A stretch of 64,000 nt of DNA, taken from Taudactylus pleione (Eukaryota; Chordata; Amphibia; Anura; Myobatrachidae). The stretch covers positions 5,884,001 through 5,948,000 of the forward strand of contig JAUIMM010000702.1 in assembly GCA_031769625.1 (NCBI GenBank), in the 5' to 3' direction. A program made the translations under genes and the position numbers. Positions 53,448 to 63,499 of the stretch are shown here, one piece after another (within the stretch, counting starts at the first letter, position 1; the number at the start of each line of letters is the position of its first letter). The notes under the pieces were generated by a model that did not search any database, had not been told where the DNA came from, and was given only the letters and a program-made list of their open reading frames with translations.

Positions 53448-54069
53448 GGACCTCATTCAGAGTAGGTCGAAGCGGCCGCATGTTCGTACGGGAAAAGGGG
53501 CCAGGATATGCAAATGATTCCTTCGCAAGTTGCGTCCTTAAGTTCGGATCGGTAGCTGGCCGACCAAGTGGAGGAAGCGGACGGAATTTAAAAAAATACG
53601 CCCCATTCTTGTACTCATTGCACGTCATCTCCGGGCATATAAGGATTAATCGAGACCATCAAGAACCATCGGAACTGGTCGTAGAGCTTAAGGTTGACCA
53701 TACCCTCTCTTAAGCTCTACGATCATGTCAGTGTTAAAACCTCCCATGTCACATGTGCCATGACGCTACTTTGTAAATTATGCACTCCCATAAACCGTAT
53801 GCACTCCCATAAAACGCCATTCGCATAATTAGGCACGTCTGCGTTCGGATCTCCACTCTCCCGTTTTCAAGCACCTTCCCCTGTTACCACCCACAAACGC
53901 CTCAATCTGTCACTCAAACTACCGACCTGGCTGTGTTCAAGGAGAGAGAAATTTTTGATCATAGCGGCTAGTTTGCGCACGCGCATTGCGAACTTTACGC
54001 ACGCGCAGTATAGCGAACATCGGTGGTGTACGACCGTGCAGCCGCTTCGACCGACTCTGAATGAGGTCC
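53448..54069 (+). mobile_element. GGNCC element, second subfamily, copy 3 (622 bp)
   Basis: Ends GGACCTCATTCAGAGTAGGT and GACCGACTCTGAATGAGGTCC-type repeat; flank TCT at 53,445-53,447 and 54,070-54,072. Inserted in the minisatellite, which resumes directly after it. Confidence 0.92.
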
Positions 54070-54107
54070 TCTGCTCTGTTACAGTGCTCTGTGCCTGATA
54101 CTCTGCA
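54070..54107. repeat. 32-bp minisatellite, block 4
   Basis: Last unit of the array, ending CTGATACTCTGC before unique sequence. Confidence 0.9.
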
Positions 54108-54528
54108 ATTACACTTTGAGATTGACTGGAGATTTAAGGAGAGGAAGCAGGAAGAATTATCCTCTTTGAATTCATACTTAGTTCTTTTTCCATCATATCT
54201 AATCCAGTTGAATTATTTATTTATGGCTAAATTAAGCATATGAAAGCATATTTCTTGTTTTAAGTTTGTTATTAGCTATAGATCAGGTTCTAAGATTCTC
54301 AAAGCTGATGCCTTGTCCAGAAGCATCCTTATATTTCATAATGAAAGCATAGAAATCTCCTTCTGATAAATCCAAATTTAGGGGCATATTTGTCAATGAA
54401 AATTTGCTGGGGGTACCTGCAAATATTAAAATACCCCTCAATGTATTTAGAGATATATGCTGCAATCCAATTTTCAACTGCAAAAGTAGCCCCTATTCAT
54501 AATTGCCTATCTTTGTTGTCTCTTCCTT
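54108..54528. other. unassigned AT-rich sequence
   Basis: No feature recognised. AGGGGCATATTTGTCAATG near 54,381 is a dispersed-repeat edge. Confidence 0.4.
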
Positions 54529-54755
54529 GGGAGATGCCCAGGGAGGAGAAGCAGGTGGGTGGTGATGGGGGTGGGGCCTGAATCATGTCATTAACCCCCA
54601 GCCCCCTACACAGGGACCCGCGATCGCCACGGAAATTCTCCCCATTCTGCTCACTTCACTAGGAAGTGGGCAGAATGTGGGAGAAGTGCCTAACCTTCCC
54701 GGGGTGCAGAAAAATCGGGAGCCTCCCGCGAAAACCAGGAGGGTAGGCATGTATG
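54529..54755 (-). repeat. dispersed repeat, mirror of 31,345
   Basis: Ends GGAGGGTAGGCATGTATGCC, the complement of the CATACTTGCCTAC start at 31,347. GC-rich, non-coding. Confidence 0.55.
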
Positions 54756-55129
54756 CCCCTATATAGGTTACACTCCGCAAAAGGTATTGGGAGAGGGATT
54801 CTTATGTTCCTTACCCGTCACCCTCTGCAGCAGCGTGGCCGGCCTCAGAAACTGAAAGTAAAGGGATCGCATGCTTGTGTATTTTAAATTTAATACATGC
54901 TGGTGGTACATCATTTCTCATTGCCGCAATAAGAAATTATATTTATTGGATCTTAAACATGGTAATTAATAAATGGACCCCCTAGTGACAAATCAGTTAA
55001 AACCAGGGCTATTTTTCAGGTGGAACGGACTGGAATGCTGTTCCTGAAGCTTTTTTGAGAAAGAATGCCATTAAAAGATCCGCTTGTCAGCACAGAGTAT
55101 CAGGATTCAGGTGGCAGCGGTGTGGATTA

Positions 55130-55330
55130 GCAACGGGCTGTGAGCTGGTTGCCGATAACGGATCGGCAGCCAGCCAGGCATGGAGAAACAGCAGCGGCAT
55201 TTTGAATTTGCCGCTTGTGATTGGCTGCCAGTCCTGCGATTAGCTCATGGCCGGCGCCAAATTCAAAATGCTGCCACTGTCTCTCCATGCCTAGCTGCTG
55301 GTCCATTATCTGCAACCAGTTCGCAGCTTG
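55130..55330. repeat. imperfect inverted repeat
   Basis: Arms around CAGGCATGGAGAAACAGCAG...CATTTTGAATTTG pair with CAAATTCAAAATGCTG...CTCCATGCCTAG. Likely part of the surrounding hAT element. Confidence 0.75.
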
Positions 55331-55349
55331 GCGCAAATCCACACCTCCC

Positions 55350-55905
55350 AAATATCCAGTCTTCTTTACCTTGTGCCCTCCACAAAGGTCCAGCCTTCTC
55401 TGTCTTGTTTCCCCCCACCAAGGACCAGCCTTGCCTGCCTTGTGCCCCCCATTAAGGTCTACTCTTCCCTGCCCTATGCCATTCCACCACAATGTCTAGC
55501 CATCCCTGTGCACCCAATAGATCCAGCACTCCTTGTTCTACACTTCTCCTTTGTCTAGCCCGCTGTTCCCTGTGCCCCCCAGGTCCAGCTCTCTCTGTCT
55601 TGCATACCCCCTTAGTTAAATCTTCCCTGCCCTGTGCCCCACCCCAACCTTCCCTGCCCCCCATTAAGGTCCAACCATCCCTGCCCTGTGCCACCCGCCA
55701 CTATTTCTAGCCATCCCTGTGCACCCAGTAGGTCCAGCCCTCCCTGTCCTGCACTTGCCCTTTGTGTAGACCTTCCTGCCCTGTGCCCCCAGGTCCAGCT
55801 CTCCCTGCCCTGCAGACTCCAGGTCCAGTCTTCCCTGTCCGTTGACCTTCCAGTTGCAGTCCTCCCTGACCTCCCATATCCAGGTCTCCCATATATTGCC
55901 CCCAC
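55350..55905. repeat. pyrimidine-rich minisatellite
   Basis: Diverged units of CCCTGCCCTGTGCCCCCC plus AGGTCCAGC at roughly 50-bp spacing. Long proline-rich (plus) and glycine-rich (minus) frames are composition artefacts. Confidence 0.85.
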
Positions 55906-56031
55906 CACCTACCTTTCTCCTGTGCCCTTCACAAACCACTTTTCCTCTTGCCCTGCCCCTTATCGTGCCACCCCCTTTCATCCTCCACTTCTCAATTCTT
56001 CATCCTTTTCCATCTTCCTTCTCTTCTGCAG

Positions 56032-56093
56032 AAAGCGATGGAGTCCTGCTGCCCAACGATCAGAAGCGACGTGAAGAAACCAGAGCATGGCAG
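56032..56093 (+). other. exon-like segment with strong splice sites
   Basis: A pyrimidine tract ending TTCTCTTCTGCAG precedes 56,032 and CAG/GTAAGA follows 56,093. The 62-bp segment is open in one frame (GVLLPNDQKRREETRAW). No protein family recognised. Could be an exon of the hAT element's own gene, an exonised piece, or chance. Confidence 0.35.
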
Positions 56094-56254
56094 GTAAGAA
56101 CAATCTTCTGTTTTAAATATTTTTTCCCTTCTAACGCTGCTATCGCTGGCGAAAACCCTGACAACAGTAAAATTTGCCAGTTTTCGTCAGTGAAGGCTTC
56201 CCCAGATGAATTGCACAAGCGTTATGGTGGTACTTGTATCGCCATAATAGCTAT

Positions 56255-56460
56255 TTTATGTGGATCTGGCATTTTTAATGTATTTTATATGGATCTAGCT
56301 TTTTAAAAGTGTTTTTCTATGTGAATCTGGCATTTTCAATGTATTTTAGGTGGATATGGCTTTTTCAATTTCTTTTTTTAATGTATTTTAAATGGTTCTG
56401 GCTTATTCAATGTATTTATGTGGATCTGGCTTTTTCAATATTAATATGGATCCTGTTTTT
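56255..56460. repeat. AT-rich tandem repeat, TATGGATCTGGC units
   Basis: About six units of roughly 30-36 bp sharing TGGATCTGGC and TTTCAATGTATTTTA. Confidence 0.8.
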
Positions 56461-56774
56461 CTTATATACTGTATGTATTGTTGTGGCTTGATGTGGCTTT
56501 TCCTATATATTTAGTATGGCTTGTGTGAATTTACAGTTTTCGTTCCTATATTTCTGTATTTGTATATATAATTATATAAAGCTCAAACTTTGAAATTTTT
56601 TTCCAAATTGGTTACGCACCAATTGATGCCCCACCCCCACTGTAGCTCTGCCCACCTCTGTCCCCACCCCCCAGGCATTCCTGAACCTATTTTTCTACAA
56701 AAACAGCACTGCTTAAAATCTTGTTTTGTTATTAATACATTTCTAACCCTAAAGCAATGACTCTAAATAATATA

Positions 56775-58402
56775 CAGTCAGGTGCATAAATATTGGGACA
56801 TTGACAGAATTTTCATATTTTGGCCTCTATTCACCACCACAATGGCTTTGAAATGAAACAAACAAGATGTACTTTAACTGCAGACTTTCAGATTTAATTT
56901 GAGGGTACTTACATCCAAATCAGGTGACCGGTGTAGGAATTACAACAATTTCTATATGTGCCTCTCACTTTTTAAGGGGCCAAAAGTAATGGGACAAACT
57001 AAACATTCCTAAATCTAACTTTCACTTTTTAATACTTTGTTGCAAATCCTTTGCAGACAATTACAGCCTGAAGTCTACGCGTTCCAGACATCACCAGACG
57101 CTGGGTTTCATCCCTGGTGATTCTCTGCCAGGCCTCTACTGCAAATGTCTTCAGTTCCTGATTGTTCTTGGGGCATTTTCCCTTCAGTTTTGTCTTCATC
57201 AAGTGAAATGCATGCTCAATTGGATTCAGGTCAGGGGATTGACTTGGCCATTGCATAACATTCCACTTTTTAGCCTTAAACTCTTTGGTTGCTTTTGCAG
57301 TATGCTTCGGGTCATTGTCCATCTGCACTATGAAGCGCCGTCTAATGAGTTCTGAAGCATTTGACTGAATATGAGCATATAATATTGCCCAAAACACTTC
57401 AGAATTCATTCTGCTGCTTTTGTCAGCAGTCACATCATCAATAAATACAAAGGGACCAGTTCCATTGGCAGCCATACATGCCCATGCCATGACACTACCA
57501 CCACCATGCTTCACTGATGAGGTGGTATGTTTTGGATCATGAGCAGTTCCTTTCCTTCTCCATATTCTTCTCTTCCCATTACTCTGGTACAAGTTGATTT
57601 TTGTCTCATCTGTCCATAGGATGTTGTTCTAGAACTGTAATGGCTTTTTTAGATGTTTGGCAAACTCTAATCTGGCCCTGTTTTTGTGGCTCACCAATGG
57701 TTTACATTTTGTGGTGAACCCTCTATATTCACTCTTGTGAAGTCTTCTCTTGATTGTTGACTTTGACACATATACACCTACCTCCTGGAGAGTGTTCTTG
57801 ATTTGGCCAACTGTTGTGAAGGGGTTTTTCTTCACCAGGAAAATAATTCTTCTGTCATCCACCACAGTTGTTTTACATGGTCTTCCGGGTCTTTTGGTGT
57901 TGCTGAGCTCTCTGGTGCATTCTTTCTTTTTAAGAATGTTCCAAACAGTTGATTTGGCCACACCTAATGTTTTTGCTATCTCTCTGATGGGTTTGTTTTG
58001 AGTTTTCAGCCTAATGATGGCTTGCTTGACTGATAGTGACAGCTCTTTGGATCTCATATGGAGAGTCGACAGCAACTGATTTCAAATGCAAATGTCACAC
58101 CTAGAATCAACTCCAGACCTTTTACCTGCTTAATTGATAATGAAATAACGAGGGAATAGCCCACACCTGTCCATGAAATAGCTTTTGAGTTGATAGTCCC
58201 ATTACTTTTGGCCCCTTAAAAAGTGGGAGGCACATATAGAAAGCACCGTTCACCTGATTTGGATGTAATTACCCACAAAATAAATCTGAAAGTCTGCAGT
58301 TAAAGCACATCTTGTTTGTTTCATTTCAAAGCCATTGTGGTGGTGAATAGAGGCCAAAATATGAAAATTCTGTCAATGTCCCAATATTTATGCACCTGAC
58401 TG
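56775..58402 (-). mobile_element. Tc1/mariner element, copy 2 (1.63 kb)
   Basis: Inverted repeats starting CAGTCAGGTGCATAAATATT, flanked by TA on both sides (56,773-56,774 and 58,403-58,404). Same family as 20,763-22,376 in the opposite orientation and better preserved. Confidence 0.96.
57029..58057 (-). pseudogene. Tc1-family transposase with one internal stop
   Basis: Start chosen at the ATG at 58,057 (MRSKELSL), matching the family. Domains: paired-like DNA binding with IREIAKTLGVAKSTVW, GRP-type hook GRPCKT (an R to C change), second helix-turn-helix, then DDE nuclease with LWTDETKIN, the glycine-rich KHGGGSVMAW loop, DNDPKHTAKA and DLNPIEH. The single clear break is a TAG near 57,629, where copy 1 has a tryptophan codon just before NNILWTDE. 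Otherwise open to the stop near 57,029, about 342 codons, the usual Tc1 length. Confidence 0.95.
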
Positions 58403-58621
58403 TATATTAAAACAGATGCACTTTCTGTTCCCAACTGTCACCTGAACACATACTAACTAATTCAGCTGGGTAACACAAACTATGGGTCACATCATGTGAC
58501 ATATTCCACAAATTATAGGTATGAAACAAATTATTTACATTTACAGGAAATCCTTTATGTGTTTGAAAGTATCGCTATCTCTGATGATGTGACCATTTAC
58601 ATCAAGACAGATCATATGGTC

Positions 58622-58906
58622 CATGGCCGTAACTAAAGTAGTGCGACCTGGCACAGGGCACTGCAGGGCAGGGGTCACTGTTCTGGCCTCTCAATTATCT
58701 GCTTATTATGATTCTCACTTATACTGTAGCCTCCTCTTCATTTATCCCTAGCATCTCCTGGCCTCCCCTATCTCTGGCCCTTCCTCATGAGGCCTTGGCC
58801 CTTTTTCGGGTGCGTGTCTTATGTCCCTATTTGAATAATAATGTGGGGAGGGGGGCACCAATGCTCTTTCTGGCACAGGGCACCAAAAAGTCTAGTTACG
58901 GCTCTG
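58622..58906. mobile_element. 285-bp hAT element
   Basis: Ends CATGGCCGTAACTA and CTAGTTACGGCTCTG; exact 8-bp duplication ATATGGTC at 58,614-58,621 and 58,907-58,914. Same family as 39,347-39,623. Confidence 0.93.
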
Positions 58907-58914
58907 ATATGGTC

Positions 58915-59669
58915 GTCCCTTTCTGCAATCCATAAGGCCACCAGACTCAATGAAAATTTGTGTAGTCTTCATTTTCTCAGGCACAATAGTTGTTTCTCAA
59001 TTTTTTTTTTTACTAAACATTTTTATTGGCATTCAAAACACAATACAATATTGATATTGATATATGATGTAGAGAGTAATCAATATAATAATGTTAGGAT
59101 TTGCAGTTAGCAAATTATCTTGGTGGCAATTCCCAGTCATAGTTGTTACTGGGATACTGCATCATGTCCTATCCTTGTTCTGGCTTTTTGCAGGAAGCCT
59201 GAAATCCTGTCTTGTCTGTGTCAATTCATAGCCTGTCATTCAGGTCTGTCTGTGTTTGTGTTGTTTCATGTGTTCACTAATTAACTAGCTCTCTCCTTGC
59301 AGAGCAGGTACACACATGCCTTTTTAATTAGGAATCACTCTCCAGGAATGGTCTCTGATTGGATCCTGCATCTCATAAGTATACACCCAGCCCTGATCTC
59401 ATATGTCGTCATTACCAGTGTATGTTTGCTGTGTTCAGTTCCTAAGTGCTTGCCAGTCTACTGAGTACTTTGGTTATTGTATCTGTATCCTGTCTCCATT
59501 CAGCCCTGCAGTATTATACCACGGTCCTTTCTGTCTGCATTCATCTAGTTACTTGCAGTGTTTCCACCTCACTGCCTCCATTATGTGTTACTGCAGCATC
59601 TGAATCCACCTGTCTGCTGTTTAGGACCCTGCCTAGACCATCTCAGCTGCTTGTGTCAACAGGGCCACA
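58915..59669. other. unassigned, possible LTR-like sequence
   Basis: 59,140-59,660 has the pyrimidine-rich, CTGTCTG/CCTGCC-rich texture of frog gypsy LTRs, but no TG...CA boundaries or partner were found. No gene. Confidence 0.35.
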
Positions 59670-60509
59670 CAGGCCGCATTACAGAGTGTCTGTCAGTTCT
59701 CTCGGCCTGGCTGCAGAGTCAGGTTGTTCCTGTTCACTGAACTCCCACAAGACTTCCTAGCCGCATCTAGCAGTCCCCGAGCTACCGTCTGCTCAGCAAT
59801 CTCCATATGGCTTCCTAGCCACTCCAAGTAGCTTCCGTGCTACCACCAATCTCCAAACAGCTTCCTAGCAGCTCTCGTGCTGCCAACATTCGCCATATGG
59901 CTTCCCAGCCGCTCCAAGTAGCTTCCGTGCTACCACCAATCTCCACACGGCTTTCTAGCCGCATCCAGCAGCTCCCATGCTGCCAACATTCCTCATTTGG
60001 CTTCTTAGCCGCTCCAAGCAGCTCCCTTGCCGCAACATCAGCATACTTGCCGCACCATCGGCTCTCAAAGCCATTATCAAACTCTAGACTGTTTATCAAT
60101 GGCAATTGCCCCAACATCAGCACCATTGCTGCAACATCGGCCCACTTGCCGCACCATCGGCTCTCAAAGTCAATGAGGAATGTTGGCAGCACGGGATCTG
60201 CTGGATGCGGCTAGAAAGCCGAGTGGAGATTGGTGGTAGCACTGAAGCTACTTGGAGCGGCTAGGAAGTCGTATGGTGAACGTTGGTAGCACGAGAGCTG
60301 CTAGATGCGGCTAGGAAGCCATTGGGAGATTGGTGGTAGCACGGAAGCTACTTGGAGTGGCTAGGAAGCCGTATGGAGATTGCTGAGCAGATGGCAGCTC
60401 GGGGGCTGCTAGATGCGGCTAGGAAGCCATGTGGGAGTTCAGTGAACAGGAACAACCTGACTCTGCAGCCAGGCCAAGAGAACTCACAGACACTCTGTAA
60501 TGTGGCCTG
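59670..60509. repeat. large palindrome with internal repeats
   Basis: Left arm 59,670-59,994 and right arm 60,175-60,509 are inverted copies, both containing two or three ~85-bp units built on GCTTCCTAGCCGCTCCAAG and GTGCTACCACCAATCTCCA. The 180-bp spacer itself holds direct repeats of CTTGCCGCACCATCGGCTCT. Frames on both strands are artefacts of the arms. Confidence 0.9.
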
Positions 60510-60776
60510 TTTCTCCACTGTCATAGAACCAAACCAAGGTTGGATGGTTGGTAGTGGGGTGTATTGTCTAGGGAGATCTGGCCCACAAAAACAGTGTGCT
60601 CCCTACTAGTAAAAACTAGCCCTGTGGTGATAGTTCTAAGGATCTTACCACACCCCTGGGCAGTGGGTGTGCCTTAATTAAATTGTTAATAATAGAATAC
60701 ATTTGCTGCCAATGAAAGAGGAATTAGGGTTGTTGTGTATTGCAGCCATCACTGACCTCTTAAATACTATACCATG
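60510..60776. other. unassigned sequence
   Basis: No feature recognised. Confidence 0.4.
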
Positions 60777-60784
60777 GCCTAGAC

Positions 60785-60953
60785 CAGGGTCAGTTATGTG
60801 GTGGTGGACAGGTGTACGCTTCTGTTTGTCCACATATTTACTTTACATTGACCATAAATAATTTGATTTGGTGCTGGACCACCAACCTGAGGCACCCCTG
60901 CAAGTGTACCAAGGCACTCGAGGGTGCCACGGCCCACAGTTTGGGAACCACTG
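60785..60953. mobile_element. 169-bp hAT element
   Basis: Ends CAGGGTCAGTTATG and GGGAACCACTG; exact 8-bp duplication GCCTAGAC at 60,777-60,784 and 60,954-60,961. Non-coding. Confidence 0.9.
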
Positions 60954-61239
60954 GCCTAGACACTATTAATGCCACAAGCACAACTGCTCTCTAGGGCCGG
61001 ATAAGGGCCACATGGGCCCTCCATCTGGCCCTACAGTATATGTGAAATGGCTCTAACACTGTTAGGCCGATAGTCATGGTCAAACCTATTCTACTCAATT
61101 TCTAAAATGATTATAAAAAATATAGGTGCCTTTTTTAATTTTAGAGTCTGTTTGTTGACTTGTTCGAAAATCCCAAATGTGACTGATTAAAGCATCTTTA
61201 CTCATGTCAATTTGGTGTGAATCAGACCTCAGTCTATAG

Positions 61240-61325
61240 GAAGGAATGGGATGCGGTCAGAATGCCGACCGCCGGAATCCCGAAGATAAGTACTGGGGTT
61301 AGGGGGAGGGTTAGGAAGACAGTTC
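61240..61325. repeat. dispersed ATGCCGACCG / TTAGGG-like repeat
   Basis: AGAATGCCGACCGCCGGAAT followed by GGGGTTAGGGGGAGGGTTAG; short relative of 1,830-2,310 and 62,575-62,750. Confidence 0.6.
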
Positions 61326-61690
61326 TTGCATACAATGTATCTTGTTTTGATATAAAAGTGTTGAGCAATTACAAGTATGGCATGTTTCCTTGCACTATGT
61401 TATAATGACAATGATAATTACCTTCTTTTTCCAGTCAATAGATTTTTTTTGTTTTCAATTTTGTATTAACATAAAGAAGATCTTCAAAAGGTTGTGGAGA
61501 AGGGGTCTTTGTGCATAAATATGAAACCATACAAGTTTTTTTAAAGTGTAATTTCAATTTCTATATTTAATTTAAATGTTCTATATTATACTAACTATAT
61601 TATAATTATATTAATGTATGTAGACATATGCCCAAATACTTCTGTTATATGTGTATAAATATACTTACCATATCATTTTATTTTAATTAG
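61326..61690. other. AT-rich sequence upstream of the exon
   Basis: Intron-like; ends in the tract TTTTATTTTAATTAG that serves as acceptor for 61,691. Nothing else seen. Confidence 0.5.
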
Positions 61691-61806
61691 AATGTCTGAA
61701 TCAGAGGTGCCAATGAAATCTTCCAGAAGGATCACAGTAGCCATCATCAGCATAACCATTTTCATTATTGTGGCAGCAATTATATCAGGCATCGTCATTG
61801 CAATTG
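61691..61806 (+). CDS. candidate host exon: cytosolic N-terminus plus membrane anchor
   Basis: The 116-bp segment has an acceptor-like TTTTATTTTAATTAG before it and a strong donor G/GTAAGAA after it. It begins with one base and then ATG (61,692) and reads open for 38 codons, ending in phase 1. Residues 1-13 (MSESEVPMKSSRR) are polar and end basic; residues 14-38 are an unbroken hydrophobic run (ITVAIISITIFIIVAAIIS...), which predicts a type II signal anchor with the N-terminus in the cytosol. No repeat in the window matches it, so a host gene continuing downstream of 64,000 is the likely source. Family unknown; many type II membrane proteins start this way. Confidence 0.6.
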
Positions 61807-62560
61807 GTAAGAATTTGTTATAAATATAGTGATTCTTATTATTAGATATTATAACATGGTTGTATGTACATGTGGTTAAACTGTTCATTACCAGAGATAC
61901 ATTAACTCTTCATGACTCCACAATTTTATCTTTGGTTTAGGCTAGTTAAATTAAAATATATTTCTATTTACTAGGGTTTCTAAATGAATGTCCCATTGCA
62001 TTACTATTCTCATAACAGACATCTTGGGAGGTCAGAATAGACACTGCAAATATAAGTACATTTTTGTACCTCCTACTTGTTAAAACTGGAGCTGAAATAT
62101 CTTCTCTAATTAAAGCACAATAAACTAAAACATAGCGTTAAGGGAGGGTGGGGCTAAGCTAAGGGAAGGATGATGGTAGGGCGGGGCTAAGTAACTTGTG
62201 ACAACTAAAAAAACATCTCTGCACCACCATTGGATCACAGCCATCAATGGCAAAACATCACCCATCTGTAGCAAACCATTGATGTTTACTAATTATCGGA
62301 TGGTCGATGTCCATCACAGCACTTCATTATTTTGAATGCTGCACAGCTGAAATAAGGGAGTCAGGAACTATTAGTAATAGTTTTTGGTCATTTTTCTGGA
62401 ATTTCAGTCAGTCAATGGCAGACATGGTCCAGGGGTAGATTGTAGAAAAGCTCATCATCAATAGGACAAAAAATCTGTAAAAAGGAAATTTGACCTCTGT
62501 TCCCCAGCTATTCACCAGATATTTGAACAGACATCTTATCTATGTATATTTTAAAGTGGA
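61807..62560. other. intron-like sequence after the exon
   Basis: No second exon recognised. 62,130-62,200 has GGGCGGGGCTAAG words of possible old-repeat origin. Confidence 0.4.
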
Positions 62561-62755
62561 TGTAGTTGGCATCCCACGGTCAGGATGCCGACAGTCAGAA
62601 TCCTGGTGGTGGAATTCCGAAAACAGTCTGAATACCTACTCTAGAATCCTGCTGACATGATGTCATGCCAACATGAGGGTTAGGTTTAGGGTTAGGATTA
62701 GGCACTAGGGGGAAGGTTAGGGTTAATTACTAAAGGGGATGAAGTTGAACCAACC
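62561..62755. repeat. dispersed ATGCCGACAGTC / TTAGGG-like repeat
   Basis: GTCAGGATGCCGACAGTCAG flank, then AGGGTTAGGTTTAGGGTTAG and GGCACTAGGGGGAAGGTTAG, the same succession as 1,830-2,310 (GGCACTAGGGGGGAGGCTAG there). Confidence 0.7.
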
Positions 62756-63057
62756 ATGGCAGATTGCTGATTTTTCCAGCATTCTGGTTTAAAGTAACTT
62801 CAAATACTTAAAACAGCCGAGTATTCTGGTTAAATAGGTTGGCATGTGATGAACCAGGGAGTGCTTCATGGGATTACTCACATACAGTCATATGTCACAG
62901 TCTTAGGTTAAGAATTTACTGCTGAATGTATTTCATTCAGATGCAGAAAGGAAGAGCAGTCAGTTTGTTTATGCTCAGGTTGATAATCCATACTAGCTAA
63001 TATAAGCACATTGTGGTAACAGTGCCACCAAGTGGTTTAGTTAAGCATCTATGTACA
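62756..63057. other. unassigned sequence
   Basis: No feature recognised. Confidence 0.4.
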
Positions 63058-63219
63058 AAGCCTTGGAGAAAGACAAAGTGGATGCAGATAAAGGACCAAC
63101 CAACTAGCTCCTAACTGTCATTTTTCAAACAGTCTGTGTCATGGCAGTTAGGAGCTGATTGGCTGGTACTTTATCTCCATTCACTTTATCTCCATCCAAG
63201 GCTTAGTAAATAGACCCCC
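63058..63219. mobile_element. fold-back element, CTCCTAACTG arms
   Basis: Inner arms TAGCTCCTAACTGTCA and TGGCAGTTAGGAGCTGATT pair; outer arms GCCTTGGAGAAAGACAAAGT and ACTTTATCTCCATCCAAGGC pair imperfectly. Right end TTAGTAAATAGACCCCC is the usual end of this frog family; the left end appears to be cut at GCCTT. Confidence 0.8.
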
Positions 63220-63499
63220 TATATACCAAAATATCACAAGAAAACTTGTATGAAACAACCAAATAAAAACATTATACATTAATTTGCAATTCACTATGAA
63301 ATAAATAAATACAATCTTGAAAGAAATTTAAAAATTTTAGTTTTCCATTATTTTCCCTTTAATATACATTCTCCTTCAAAATCTTTCTGCATTCTCCTGT
63401 TTTTTACGTTCACTTCCATTAGTATCAGATAACTTTGGTGACATGACTTTCTGGATGTACCAAGCCCATCACATGATCACACGTTGCTCAGGAGACCAT
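63220..63499. other. unassigned AT-rich sequence
   Basis: No feature recognised. Confidence 0.4.

Larger units (their letters stand above)
55014..56711. mobile_element. old hAT element (1.7 kb)
   Basis: Ends CAGGGCTATTTTT and AAAAACAGCACTG pair with two mismatches; flanks GTTAAAAC (55,006-55,013) and CTTAAAAT (56,712-56,719) match at 6 of 8. Contains an inverted repeat (55,130-55,330), a pyrimidine-rich minisatellite (55,350-55,905), an exon-like unit (56,032-56,093) and an AT-rich array (56,255-56,460). Confidence 0.6.

Noticed and set aside
53306..53713. 135-codon plus frame
   Set aside because: Spans the junction of the minisatellite and a GGNCC insertion, so it cannot be an old gene.
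48779..54107. CRISPR array
   Set aside because: The 32-bp units are directly adjacent with no unique spacers, and the window is eukaryotic.
55127..56074. Proline-rich and glycine-rich frames resembling collagen-like protein
   Set aside because: They read the pyrimidine-rich minisatellite on either strand.
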